Shown one piece after another: positions 1-13,731 of a stretch of DNA of 64,000 bases. The stretch is from contig JAQGBZ010000001.1 of the NCBI GenBank assembly GCA_034687125.1, positions 186,001 to 250,000 on the forward strand. Direction: 5' to 3'. This DNA comes from Neelides folsomi. Taxonomy: Eukaryota > Arthropoda > Collembola > Neelipleona > Neelidae. Each line of letters opens with the position of its first letter. Position 1 is the stretch's first letter. Below the pieces are notes generated by a model that was given only the letters and a program-made list of their open reading frames with translations, did no database searches and had not been told where the DNA came from. The translations under genes and the position numbers were made by a program.

Positions 1-3000
1 CTCGAGGAATTTTTTATTCGCATTTTTACTCTCAATAACACTCGTTGTATGGAGAGGGGCTTAACCTATGAAAATCGCTCGTCCTACCTCTTTGCCACTG
101 AGACTCTCGTTAAAGCTATGACTATTATCTTAGATGAGAAAAAGTGTTGAATTGATAAGTTTCTTTCCAGTTTCATTCTTTGCCTACCAACCCTAACATT
201 ATTCATAATATAAAAATTATGAAAAGCTCGGATATGAATAATACTCCTTTACTAATTGGAAATTACTCGAGAATATCCCAAGGACAAATTTTATTGCGAT
301 AATTCCAAATTAATTTTTATTAATGATTTTAATTTAAATAAATTTCTGAATAAAAATATAGAATTTATTTCTTGTTGCAAGCTTTATCTTGTATGGTAAA
401 TTCAGGTAAATATCATAATTTATCTGGTTAAACGATGAGATGTGTTTTAATTATTAGAAAATTAAAGGTTTCGAAGGTCTTTGCATAAAGTATTTTGGGT
501 AAAGAGAGTTGAGGGAACCTGACCCCAACGGTGGGTCCAAATAATGGAATAGTTTATTGTGGAGGAATCCAATGGGAAAAATGCGGAGTAAAAATGCGGA
601 GTAAAAATATTTATAAGGGGCAGAGTTATGTAGGTGTAAAAAGGTTCATAATTTACTCGAATAAGTGGAGAGGAAGGTTGGGCGATCATTAGAGTCTCTC
701 CATGTGTGTTTAGGAAGATTGAAGTTTTTCAGCACAATTGAACGGAGGAGCAAAATTAATCGTCTCACTGATTTTTGACAGAATTCCACAAAGAGGAAGA
801 AAAGGTAAGGAAAGTCAGGTGGATGGGAACAAAAGGGGGGATAGGGCAAGATGCATTTGGGGCTCTTTGGACTTCTCCAGCCTCTTCCTCATCCCGAAGG
901 ACCCACATGGAGTTTGGAATTCGGAGATGAAATGAGAAAATTCCAATAAAACTAGAATAACAAGGATCATATAGGAAGTTAACCGAGGTTCGGACTCCAT
1001 ATCCCTCCAGACACCTGAATTTAACTTAAAATAATGGAATATAAAAAGGATTATAAATGCATGGAAAAAACATAGCAGGGAGTCCCCAAATCAAAATTTG
1101 AACATGTCCTGCTGAGCCAGAAGAATTCAAAGCCTTATATCAATATTTTACCATAGTGCTTACGCACATGGTAGTAAATGCATTTGGAATCTTTTGGATT
1201 CATATCATACAACCAATTCCTCATCTACCTCCAATCACAATCTCCTTCTAAGGTTCACGCTTTTAAGGAGAACTTTAATCGAAATTCCTCCTTGACCCTT
1301 TCGCGCCTTTTCTTAATAAAAATCTCATTTGGAACTCGCAAGTTCAAAAATCGAATGAAGTTCAAAATTTTCATTAAAATTGGATCAAATCAGGATCAAA
1401 ACAATTTTTTATTAAGACTCGCATCGAAGCGCTCTGATGAGTTTATTACAAAAAGTTCTCTTTCAGACACGGCAAGTTCAATTTCAAACACATTCCTAAA
1501 TTAATGAGTTTAGATGAGAAGCAGCTTAAAATGCACGAAAGAGGGAAAAACCTCATGCATATTTCCAATGCAAATCCGTTATGATGCATTAAGCCCGGCT
1601 TGGGATTGGTGTGGGACGGAGTTGAATAAAACGCAGGGAAATTTTAGCTCCAAGAAAAACATTCATATTGATGTTTAGGAGAGGCAGAAGCATATTATGA
1701 ATCCATATAAATATACCTTACGTATCTGTATATTAAGTAATAAATACACTCTTTATACCTAAAAAGATGCCAGGAGTTAGAATTTATATTATATACAGGT
1801 ATTTGATATAGGGACTGATATGACTGATGTGTGTTGCGTGATCTCTTCCTTTTCCTTCAGCTCAGCCAATAAGATGTGAACATAAATAACCCTTCCATTT
1901 TGAATATCAAAATTTTTATCCCACCTGCTCAGCTCGCGAGTGTTGGAGCTCCCAAACTCCGAACTTTTATGAGCTAGATAGACATAATAAGGATATATCC
2001 ACCTTTATTCATATGAGAAATGGAAAAGGGGGAAAAGTAAAATGTTCAACCGACCGAACAGAAGGACTACAAACACAAAATGCTACATTCGATAATAACG
2101 TTGTAAAATCATGTAAAATATACACCATACTTATTCGACGGAAAATATACATACATGTTACAATACAAATAAAAAATTAAAACTTAAGATAATTATCTTT
2201 AATTATAAAACTAAAATAATTATAATTATTGGTTAACAATGGAAAATGCATTTAATTTAATAAAATTGTAAAAGGTAAATGTAATTAAACATGTTCAATT
2301 ATATACAAGGTAAACAAGAAAAGTTAATTTCGAGATAATTTTGAAGGTTCTTCAGCAATTTTGGACTAGAATTGTTCCAACACTGCAATTATAAATTTAC
2401 GAATCATTTTACTGTACTAACGATTAGAAGTCGAAATTCGAAATGAACCAGAAACATTGTTTTATTATGAATGTGAGTTTTTACTTTTCAGAACCAGAGC
2501 GTACCATTCACGAGACTCATTAGAAATGCATTATTCTCTCGGGGAATAATAATTATACCCAAAGAAAAATGTGAATTGCTCACCCGACCGGTCTCGCCTT
2601 TAAGTCTTTAACTTCAACGATCGTCCGCTCCTGAACGGAAACTCAATTAATAAATAATGCCTTTCAGAGCCTCCTAAGTTAATGACTAAACAGCTAAACT
2701 TTGATTTATCTCCTGTTTGTGCTCTTATTATCATAACCGCTAAATTACACTACTTTCTGAAACAACTGACAGCGGAGTAGAAAAAAAGAAAATTATTAGT
2801 CAATCTATTTAATTTGGTTATACTATGAACTTTGCTCATTTAAATAGTCAAATAACTATTTTACTTAATAGAAATAATAATTATGTAGTACTAGCTTAAA
2901 AATGCTTTAGAAATAAAAGTAATTTACATACAATTCTAATTAGCCATTTATTATCCCTCATAGTATTTTTGATAAGCCTATAATTGGTTTGTTAAAAAAA

Positions 3001-6000
3001 GACTTAAGTCTTGTATCTGGGTAACTTTTAGTATTGGATTCAATTGGGTTGGGTTTTCTCACAAAATGTGGTTCAACTAAGGAAAGAGTTAATTGTAGGA
3101 TTTCCACTTGACTTCATTCTCAGGTAGCTGAACAATTCCAACTCTGCGTTGCATTTCTCTGACGATTCATCATGAGGTTGGAAGTTGGAAATAAAAGGTA
3201 ATCATCTTGGAAATATCCGACACTATCTCTTCAACTAGTCAAATGGGAAGATGTGTAAAATGTAATCTGATCAAGACAATGGTGCATTACAACAGACCCG
3301 TATCATGTGGATTCTACGAATCTTTAATTATTTACATCTAACTCGTTTAAATACATTAGTAGCTAAAAAGCATTTAGAGTAATGGCAATCTTATTTTACA
3401 TACCAAGCATACAAGATGTTTAATCTTTTAAATTCTTAGAAACCATTTATTTACACTTGTCATTATTCTAATGTATAAATTCCCTAACTGCTAAATTAAA
3501 CCTACACGAATCATCACAAGCTTTCCAATTAAAGTCTTTTAAAAACTACATGGAAGTTTATTTGTATTAGTATTAGTTAAAAGCGAGAAAAAAGTTAAGT
3601 AGTGAAACTTAATAAAACCAAAGTTTATCTGTCAAGAAATTACGGTACTATTTTCCAGAATCCAAACAAAGAATATTGCAACAAAGAGATAGATAAAATG
3701 AGATGTAGCTGGGTTGGGTCAGTCGCCGGTCGCAATGAATTCATTTGATTCTTTTATAGGGAATGAAAGAGTAATGATGATTATTATTAAAAAGAGAGCC
3801 AAAGAATTCGGCTCGAGCTGAGGGGTTGGATTCAACCTGAGGGATAATTCCAGTTGAATATATTTATTAGAATAAAAGGGCCATTGGAAGATCCGAGCAG
3901 ATGGGAATTAAACTCCAAAGAGCGTAGCTTCGAAAGGGATCTATTCATAATTTAGAATTGAGACGGAGTTGTGGGATGGCGGCGTGGAAGATAAAGATCA
4001 TAGTGCACAAAAAGGTGTATCTTTCCTATAGATGGGTTTATTAGGTTTGGAAGTCAACGGTGGAGATGTTCGGTGCTCCGCTTTCAACACACCGCCTCCC
4101 GCCCTCACATTGCATGAATCTGGATTGGGAGAAAACCAAATGGATTTTTTGATTGGCGAGATTAAAAAATAAGCCGTCAAGTTTATATCAGGTTCGTTAG
4201 GGGATTTTTTCCACAATATTTAATAATTAGCCGAATGAAAAGGATTCTAAATTAGCTCATTTGACAAGTCATTAGGTTTCGACAAAAAAGGAGCTCGACT
4301 TGCTTCTTCAAAACTCCAATGCTCCACCCTCCATCCGACTTTCATCAGGTCACGTAACGATCCTTCAGCCGGAGTTACATTGAGGAGAACCCTAGTGGAA
4401 AATGAAAAAGGATTATCAAACAATATCAGCCATTTGGGGACAAAAAACCCAAGGGATGTGCGTAGGTGCGGAGATGCCCTTACGAGTCCCCTTGGGCCGA
4501 GAATTCCAAATCCTTCCCTCACTGTCAATACAACACTAGCTCTTGATTGAATGTCAATCAACCTTAATTTTATTGGTTATTCAGCTCATTTAATTCTCCA
4601 TGGGCTCATCAGCATTCATCGCCTTATCATCATTGATTCTCTTGTTTTTACTAAACTTTCACATACTTCTTTGAATCTCATTTACCAACAGTATCAACCA
4701 ACAATACCAAACATGAGCTTGAATATAACTTACTAGCTTACTACATAGACTACATATAGTTAAATTCTTAAATAGTTACATTATCTTGAATTGTGCATTT
4801 AATGTAAAGACGATTTAACTAACAATAAGTATTAATTGCAATAAAGAATTTATGTTTTAGATTTAAAGTTGATTTGTTTAATTAACCCCGAATATTAATT
4901 AACATTTTTCTATTGTAGCTTGTAACATTATAAATTATAAATATTTTCATTTAAGGGCGAATTCAGTCTTTAAGATCGTGTCGATGTAGAGAGAAAGTCA
5001 AGGAGTTGGTTTTGGATCTTATTGTATCGATCAGCGCGGCGCAAGAGAAAGGAGAGAGTCGGAAATAGTAAAAGGAGAGGAAGATTGTCGTCGAGGAGCA
5101 TTAGGTCCTTTATAGAGACTTATTATTGGTCTCGGTCTCTTCGCGAGTGTGTAGATCCACATTGAGAGAGTGGAGGAAGGAAGGAGGGAGATTACCAGCC
5201 TTCTGGAACCAGAACCCAGCCCTTGTCTACGCCTTTAGCACGCAAGGGCCGGGTCGTTCCCACTCAACCAACTTTAGCCCCTCCGACAAGAAATCAAGTC
5301 GGTCCATAAATATCTTATACTAGTTATAACCTATAACAAAGACTCCCGTAAAACCAGTCGGCGGAGAAATCTCAACTTTTTCTCTTCTTTTTTCTTCCTA
5401 ACTCCAAAATGGACACGGCTTGGATTCAACTACAGAATTACGCTCACTGATGTTCTTGTACATATGATACAATGTAAAAGAGAAAGAAGGGTTGAAGATC
5501 TGAGACCTTTTTATTTCTGGACGGCTCATCTTAAACAAGGCAATGGCTATTACAGGCCCTCGTGACGCATTATTAAACTTCTTGTAGTAACGGAGCAAAA
5601 AAGTCAACCGCATCGTACTGAGAGTCAGTTAATAATGCATGGTTTTTATAACCAATATTCTTAAATTCCATATGGGGAATATCATGAGAGTTACTTTATG
5701 CGTGTGTAGTGTGTATGTATGCATATGAGGATCATCCTGTTAATTAACTTACACTTCGTGATCGCTTCTTAATTTCAACAATTTCTTTTTTTGCTCCTAG
5801 TGAAAAATCGTCAGTTAATTCAAAGAGGAAAAAATTGCGCTTTTGTCTTTAACTTATTTTTGCTTTCCATTAATTATAATTTTTCCATTAATTATATCCT
5901 GCTTTCAATTCATAATATGAAAATTTCCAAAGATTGAGCGAGTGTAATTATTTATTGTCTACATCAAATAGTTGGTAATTAAAAAGTCTTGTGCATTTCC

Positions 6001-7628
6001 TTCCAGTCTCTTATATTAAATGCAAAAAGAGAAAGAGGGGAAACAATGAGAAAGGTTTAAATATCCCCCAAGTGACTTATTTAAGAGGGAATGTTAGGGA
6101 AATAAATAGGGAAATAAAGCGTAGGATAAATGTATCATGACACGATAATGTAATATTTGGCATTGAGTGAATGTGCGGGGTTGTATTTGGATGGCCCCAG
6201 CGGGACATCGAAGAAGGAAGACTTGGGGAAATTCTGTGTGGAAGGGCGCTTGGGTTGCCTTCGAATCCTCCTCCGATTCCTAAGCATGGGCTTCATGGAG
6301 CAAAGCGGGTAAGGGCACGTACGCCTTAACTATAGTGTGAAGACTCGTGAAGAGTTTGGGGCAGGATAATAGGGCTCCTCTTGGATGGCCTATTCATAAA
6401 TATAAGGTCCTATTATTTCTCTTTTTGTTTGCCTTTGACATGTAATTTTTCTATTTCCTCAAATAACAATGACTTTTAAACTCTCCGTTCCCTTCCCTCA
6501 CCCTCTCGATGATCCTCTTTCTTTTACACTTTTGACTCCAACAAAATATATGAGACTTCCCCTCATTCACACACAGAAAGTAAATCTATCAGTATCAGGA
6601 ACCCACTTGAAACCTCTTTACACAAAGCTGGAATTTCACCAGCAGTCTCTCCGTCCTTAAATACGCCTTAATTTAACAACTCGATGGCTTATTTCAAATA
6701 ACTTACGATTTGAACTCAAACCCCGAGAGTTCCACCATAAACCCAAACTCCGGCCCAACCGTTTAGCAAAAGAATGAAACACGAGTGCTTTGATAAAACC
6801 TTCACACTATTAAAGACTTTGGACATTTTTCCCTTTTATTCGTGGAAATAGAAATTCAAAGCGTGTTCCAACGGTCGGGACCATAACAAGGAAACGAGAA
6901 GTTCCGAAAACTCCCGAGGGTCTAAAATTCTTCCAAAATGCAAAGGAAAGGAAAGGTATTGTAAAAATCTCATGATTATGGTAATGAGTTCATCATATTA
7001 ATTCTCGCAGCTTGATCCGCCATCATTTTCTTAAAAAGGAGTTTGGCCTCCTATTTAAATCTTAGTTGGTTCCAGGTTTAGAATCCAAACCCTTCTCAAC
7101 ACATTTATAGTCAATAACAATAACAGTTGTTTTTTGAATCTTGCCAGCTGTGATTTTACTAAAATGTATAACCTTCAATTTATACTAACGCCTGTGCCTT
7201 AATTCATTTCAAAAGAATTTTATTCTAAATGATGTGCTTATAATAAAATTTATTGTATGGTAGATTCTCATTCTCGAGGCGCGTCTTTAACAGACGTAAC
7301 ATTCGGTCATGCCCGTCCCTTTATCCAGGATCACATTATGTAGGACCATTTGAAATACCCAGAGCATAAAAACTAATATTAAAATGCTATAAAGAAAAAT
7401 TATACTTTTAAGTATTACCTAAATAGGCATAGAGAAATGGATGATAAAAGCTCATCATGCATAACACAATTAATAAATATATTCCATATCCAAATACTAC
7501 CACTCGGCTAGAATTGTAAAAAATATTAAATATAAATACAATAATATGGTACATACGGGTACATATCATACTTAGGTGATATCGTGATATGGTATACCAA
7601 TACAATATATCGTATCAACGTAAAACAT

Positions 7629-7663
7629 AGTAGTATTGTACTTATTATAAGTACAATACTACT
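7629..7663. repeat. Perfect 16-bp hairpin
   Basis: Bases 7629-7644 are the exact reverse complement of 7648-7663, with a three-base loop. The palindrome sits in very AT-rich DNA with no gene nearby. It could be a cruciform-forming repeat or the remains of a small inverted-repeat element. Function unknown. Confidence 0.85.
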
Positions 7664-10226
7664 CAATGCACATAAATTCATCTTGGTTTTATGTATAGGT
7701 AAGCACAAATGGTTCTTAAAGGTTATAAAATATAAAAAGAAGTACAATGGGAAAAGTATTAAAAAATGAGTTGAGTGGGTATATGGGTTATATTAAGGCT
7801 CACTTGAACCTTCTCAAAATGACAATGGACCACCAAAGTTCAAAAGTCGTGAGTGAGACGGAGTTGAGTTGATCCATTCCATCTTCCCGGCCACTTAACT
7901 GATGGGTCCTGTCGACATTCTCGAAATTAATAGATCCCTCACGCTTATAGCCTTCATGTCCTCGTGGAAGTTCAAAGTCAATGTTGGAGAAAATTCCCTT
8001 TGTCCTGCTCCATTATGATAATCATTGGAAGATTTAAATCGCCTTTCTTTTAATAGCTTTTCAATTTATAAACTTTCAAACTCACCCATTTTGCCTTTAA
8101 CATAAGAGAACACAACAAAAATTTATACTTCTATTTATACTAACTTATACGTAATACAATAGTTGCTATTTTTAACCTCTAACATTTGAATAACATTTAA
8201 ATCTCGTTAACCTATATAAATATTATTTTGTAATAACAATGCGAATAACCCGAAACCAACTTAAATGTCAATAGATTTAATACATTCCCAAACTTTACCT
8301 AAAGTTATGAAGTTCAATGAGAGAAAGTTGAAAACGTGTTCATGAAATCGCAGAAGCAGACAAGTGCGGTGAAGAATATGAATATGAATGGGAGTGATTG
8401 TATTGTGAGGGAATGATAATGGTCGTGCGGGTGACGGGCCGGGACAGATGAATGGCGGGGAAGGGCGAGGAATCGGAAATGGGTAATTTTCATCCTCTCT
8501 CGAATCTCCTCTCTCCTTCCAATGTGTTTGTGATGAGGATCGGCTGGTTGTAAATCCGAGTGCCTTCCGACGTCGTTCCAAATCCTCCCTCTTCGACTCT
8601 TCGGGTCGTTGGGACATATTGGGAGTGTTTGGAAGTTGTTGGGAATTGGTGGAAGCTGTTGGGAATGAGTGCCAGGGCGAGAAATGATGAGGCCAAACTT
8701 CCTCTCTGGCGCTTTTGTTCATCGTCCCTCAAGTCACACTTCAGCCCTCTGCCTTCCCTTTGTCCCTCCCATTCTTTTCCCACTTACCCACCCCTTGGAG
8801 AAGACAACAATTACGACTTCCCCAGTCAAAAAACATCATTTCCGATCAAACTCCCCAACCAATTACCAACATGTATTTCGACTTTCTTTTCTCTACACTG
8901 TTTGTTACTACTAAATTTTAAATTCAGCACAATGACAAGTAGCTGTCAGTGACACTCTTTCAAACCCCTTCATTACTTTGTGACTAATTTTGAATGAACG
9001 GAGCTTATAAAAGTTCTCTAATATATAACAGTAACAATAAAATCACACATGCAGATTCATCCTGTTTTATTCCTTCATAGGCTCTATTGTACGTACGCAC
9101 CGTGATTGTAAAGCTAATGAGCATAATGTATCTAATATAACTACATATTCATATGATATAACACAATGAGCGAGATATTGAACCCAAACAATGATCATTG
9201 TAAAATAAAATCAGCATTTGACGGTCAGCAAAAAAGATTTAAATTCTGTATATTGTTTTCACGCTTAGAACCTTAATGAAGAGCACATTAAAAGGATCAA
9301 AATACCTTTTACAGGTAAATCAAAGATTATACAATATAACGCAATGTAAGTAATGAAGCCCCCTCTCTGCCAGCTTTCTCTGACTTCTTCACTTAATAAC
9401 ACAATGAATACGCATTGGATCTCATTCACATCTTCACATGAGGAGATCATAAAGATGTACTCAAGATGCCATTCCATGTTACGAGCCACTTGTAAGGAGA
9501 AAATTCAAAGAAGCCTAGCTGGAGTTCCTTTTTGCCAGCTTCCATTAGCTTGATCCCTTTCACACTTTATGATGTGTAAAGTTAGCAAAGTTGTAAAGTC
9601 GGACCTAATTGCTCAAATTTCAGGAGCCAACAAAGAAATCACAACGAAGAAAAAAAAATCCAGGTGTGTGCTAATTACTCATCCACCATTCTTTAATGAA
9701 GAGAGAAATGAGGAGTTGAAGGACAAATGAGTTTTTTCAATTTTATTGTACAATCAATGGCAAGCTGAAAACTCGCCGTTCTCCGTCACGACAACATGTC
9801 AGAGGCGAATGTCCATTTGTCAGGTTCCCCGGATTGAGACTCGACAGCTTGAGGGTTGAAAAGTTCACAAGGCAGAATGCAGAGATGCGAAGTGCATTTA
9901 AAAATCACATTGTCAGTCAGTCTCAGTCTCACACTTCGTACTTACATATTTGTTTGCAAATTCCGCTTTTTTACAACTCCCTAATTAATTAATTAGCTCA
10001 TCATGTTAAGACAATTATTCTTACTAGCATCATTTTCTACGAATTGATATTATTTATTTATTTACGAGTTTTTGTGTTTAAAGACAATGTAAGCAGCGGA
10101 AACAGATTACAATAACGGGCTTCAGCATTTAATTTACAGTTAGCCGGTTACAAATTTTTTTCTATTATTTTCTATTGAAATAATCATTAAATATTGAAAT
10201 CAGATTTACAGGTCGTCAGCTCCCCG

Positions 10227-10313
10227 ACGCCAAAATAGAATGGAAAATCATGTTTTGAGCAAAAAGCAAAAAGAAATGCAAGATTTTCCATTCTACGTAC
10301 CTTATTTTGGCGT
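10227..10313. repeat. Long stem-loop with a one-sided 9-nt bulge
   Basis: The left arm has 11 bp (10227-10237) plus 12 bp (10238-10249) that pair exactly with 10303-10313 and 10282-10293. The right arm carries 9 extra bases at 10294-10302. The loop is about 32 nt. Total length resembles a small-RNA precursor or a miniature inverted-repeat element, but I recognise no known small RNA in it and saw no target-site duplication. Confidence 0.7.
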
Positions 10314-11710
10314 ATGAAATTTTGGTTATTCAAACATTGAATCTATGAATAAACAAGAGAATGATGGGGAATTGTTCTGCTGACCCAAGAATGAGTCAAC
10401 AATAAAAGTAGAGAATATAATATCTATGAAGAGGAAACGAGGCAGCTCGATCGAGCTTAATGGGATAAATGTACTTTGATTTATGATCTCAATCCGCTGT
10501 CCCACCCCATTTAATTCTTTTACCATCCAAACTCCGCTCCCCGATTCACTTAACTGCACTTCCATTACCAATACATAAATTCATACGAGTCGTTATCTCA
10601 TTATTATTTCACTTCATGGGAAATGAAACGCATTACTCTAGTAAAACAATACAGAAATTCACAAAATCCTTTCAATCTACATTAAACAAATCTGAAGAAA
10701 AAATCATCAAAAGATCAAAATGAAGTCTAAAATCCAATCCAAATACCTATTAATATAATAATCCCCTTTTATAAAATATAATCATGTACTAATTATAAGC
10801 ACGGGTTGTAAACAAGAGTGTGAAATTATAAAATGTTGAATATTTATAAATATAATAAGTATTTTAAAATTTTATGGAGTCAACTCTGTTTGAAACCGTA
10901 TTAGGAGAAATGTTTAATTCAGTGCAACCAAAAGTGAATTAACAAGAGATTGTTTGGAAGTGTCATAAAGTAACGTGGAAGACTCCTCCACTCATTACAC
11001 GTCCCAGCGGAAGGATAAAAATAATATTTGGTCTCATTGTGAATGGAGTTGATTTAATAACTCGTCCCCCTTTCGCCACTCGTTTCCAGTCCCTGGACTG
11101 GATTTAATCAAAAAGCGATTGGAGCTCTAAAATGAAATAAACATCCGATTTCTCTGGGAGTTAAGGGAGTGGTAGGAAGGTTCCCATGCCCCACACGACT
11201 CGAGGATCAACCGCTTAAATATTCTCTCTTTGGACTAGACATAAATGTAAACGGAGGCCTCCTGCATTTATCTCCATTAAGAGGGTGAATTGTCATGTAA
11301 TCAAGGAGGGATGCGGCAAATCCCATATTGTCACTCCGACCACCAACTAAGCCATTACACCCGGAGCCTCACGATTCTCCCCCTCCACGGCCATCGAGAG
11401 ATCATTTGCATTTTATATTGAATTATTCGCACATGGAATCAACGCCAGTAATCCTTCGCAGTCCCTTCATCAATCCCTCTAATACTTTCTAAATAGATCC
11501 CCGAGGGTTGGGCCTTTATTTCCATTCACATTGACTCAAAATTGGTTGGTGATTTTGGTAATTAGAATTGAACGTTTCTTTTCAAGTCTATTGCCGTCAG
11601 CATTTGAACATAATTGCAAATATTATGTATACCTTATCTACTCTAAATACAATGTTAATGTATCAACTAAATAAATCGAAGTATCAGATACTCACATTAT
11701 AAAAGTTTGA

Positions 11711-12755
11711 TACAGTTTGACCATATATTATATCCGGACCACGTCAAACGCGATTATTTCTCTCAAATATGAAACTATTTCATAGATAATTTCAATTCAA
11801 TTGCGCTCTAAGTTCAAAATAAAGAGGCAATATAAAGTTAAACAAAGTCGGTGCTATTTTTCCAAATTGTAAATTTTTATGAAAATCAGTTGACCATTAA
11901 TTATATCTGGACCCCAATTTCTCCACCTTTCTCTTTGCTAATTATAATTTAAAAGGTCATTTAAGCTTGAGGTAATAACACATTCTAAATTTATTTAATT
12001 ATTTTATCTACATTAATATTTAAATAACATCTATCAAAGATTATTTAACCTACAATTAAGAAAATAATTAGATACCAAAAGGACCTTCACTTACCGATTT
12101 TGAAAAGGGACAAATAACAGCTCTACGTGAATCTGGACGCTCATCAACTCAAATTGTCTTTAAGGAAGCACCCAACCACTATCCAAAAGTTTTTCAAGAG
12201 GATAAATGAAAATTGCCGTGTTCGAGAAACGAGAGGACGACCTAAAAAGCTGTCACCCTACAATGAACGTCAAATTCGGCGACTTGCAAGCAACGCGAGG
12301 ATCTCCTTGGCCAAAATCAAGAAAAATAATATCAATGTTATGGACTGGCCTGCTATTTCCCCGGACTTAAACCCGATTGAAAATTTGTGGGGACTTATGG
12401 TTCGTCGTGTCTACAAAGGTGGTAGACAATTCAACAACATTCAGACCCTGAAAACCGCCATAATTGCCGCCTGAAACTAAATTAATGCTGATACGCTGCG
12501 CACGCTTTCAACGTCGATGGAACATCGTGTTTTTCAAGTTATTTTTAAAAAGGGGTGCCATATTGATTATTAGCTACAATTTAATTGGTTTTTTTACTGG
12601 CATTTGGTAAATCGTTAAGCTAATAATGTCACCTTTTCGGATTATTATCTTAGATGCTTTTTTCATAAGTGGTGAAAAGGAGACATTTTTAGACCTCTGC
12701 GTTTATGAAATATTTCAAAAATTTTACTCCAGATATAATATATGGTCAAACTGTA
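11711..12755 (+). mobile_element. Tc1/mariner element, internally deleted
   Basis: Near-perfect terminal inverted repeats of about 27 bp (one mismatch) occur at 11711-11737 and 12729-12755, each starting with TA, the target-site dinucleotide of this superfamily. A related motif recurs at about 11889-11912, giving the inverted-repeat/direct-repeat ends known from Tc1-like elements. Coding remains lie between about 12083 and 12474. An N-terminal helix-turn-helix start is frame-shifted into a linker with GRPKKLSP, which runs straight into the C-terminal catalytic motif SPDLNPIENLW. The piece of transposase bearing the first two catalytic aspartates is missing, so the copy cannot encode a working enzyme. 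Confidence 0.9.
12083..12474 (+). pseudogene. Tc1/mariner transposase remnant
   Basis: Starting near 12083 the plus strand reads as a typical Tc1 N-terminus (LTDFEKGQITALRESGRS). It then needs a frame change near 12160 to enter the frame that runs from 12127 to its stop at 12474. In that frame the DNA-binding linker (GRPKKLSPYNERQIRRLAS) ends at about 12330, and the next residues already belong to the last part of the catalytic domain, with MDWPAISPDLNPIENLWG. The catalytic core is therefore largely deleted. The remaining 3' part reads through stop codons. This is a dead, non-autonomous copy; others of the family may be intact elsewhere in the genome. Confidence 0.85.
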
Positions 12756-12784
12756 CGTAGTAGCGTAAATAAAAAATATAAAGG

Positions 12785-13366
12785 CCTTGGAGAAAATCAG
12801 TACTCTAAAAACTCAGATAAGTGAAATTATAAAGGAGAAAAACCATACAATTGATACACTTAAAGGAGATCTTATAAAGGCGATCAGTGTAGAATTAGAT
12901 AAAGTTTTGGAAAGATAATGTAATAATTTTTGGCGTTCCTCAAAATGAGGAGGACATGTGTTTCACATTAAGTCAATTGATTCCATATTTTGACGCCGAA
13001 GTATTTGAGGATCTTGCACCAGAAAGATTGGGAAGACATATCAACCATGATAAACCTCTCCGTGTTCATTTTTACTCACAAGAAGATAAAAACAATATCT
13101 TTGCTCGCAGTATGAATCTTAAGAATGGAGGGAGGCTTCTTCATATAAAAGTTGTACCTGATCTCACAAAAATCCAACAGAATTTCCTAAGAATCGTTCC
13201 ATGCAGTCAAAATATGATGAAAATAACAACTCTGAGTAAACAACAAAAATCCAATTGTCTTTTTTTTACAAAAATCAAAAGGATGGACATAATAATACAA
13301 AAACCTCAAATCCGGAAAATCTTAAACGATCATTCATCAAATAAGCTTGAACAGCAAAACCATTAA
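12785..13366 (+). pseudogene. Degenerate LINE ORF1-like fragment
   Basis: The frame ending at 13366 contains NVIIFGVPQNEED near 12920, then a stretch resembling the RNA-binding domain of non-LTR retrotransposon ORF1 proteins: an LAPERLGR motif, PLRVHF, a basic segment and DLTKIQQNFLR. Upstream, 12785-12915 reads as a short coiled-coil-like segment (KISTLKTQISEIIKEK) in another frame that hits a stop, so a frameshift separates the two halves. Domain order (coiled coil, then RRM-like) matches such ORF1 proteins in invertebrates. It starts about 30 bp beyond the mariner terminus. The assignment rests on remembered family patterns, not on a search. Confidence 0.55.
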
Positions 13367-13731
13367 AATTAAAAAAAATTATTACATAACCTTATAAAAA
13401 TTGTAAACTAACTTATATAACTTACTCTTTACATACAATGTATCTAAAACTTATTGTAACCATCTTTATGCAAATATTTATACAGTATCTCTAATCCTTA
13501 TTTTTAATTTATTATATATAATTTGTACCTTTTTATACTTACTAATTAAGAGGGTTATTATAGTATAAAATTATATATATAATACTTTTATAGGGGCCAC
13601 ATAACTACCCTTGATCGCATGGGCCGTGGTCTCTCGTTCGTCTAGCATTATAAACTAACTAATTATTATAAAATATGTATTTCGCTATTCTGAATAAATC
13701 CATACCATACCATAAAACACTTTTATAAAAC

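Larger units (their letters stand above)
1..11710. other. Gene-poor region
   Basis: No open frame here has recognisable protein content or a splice-consistent neighbour. The longest frames (for example 1178-1504 plus, 8261-8722 minus, 8560-8952 plus) are low in complexity or overlap each other on both strands, as expected of chance. Slightly less AT-rich patches lie near 5000-5300, 6170-6320 and 8450-8800 and could be regulatory or untranslated. Two hairpins are listed separately (7629-7663 and 10227-10313). The stretch could be intergenic or a large intron of a gene outside the window; the sequence does not decide. Confidence 0.6.

Noticed and set aside
1178-1504. 108-codon plus-strand frame
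   Set aside because: Composition is that of AT-rich DNA (Phe, Ile, Lys, Asn, Ser) with no domain and no splice context.
8261-8952. Overlapping long frames on both strands
   Set aside because: Frames on opposite strands and in different phases exclude each other and none shows a domain; the patch is just less AT-rich.
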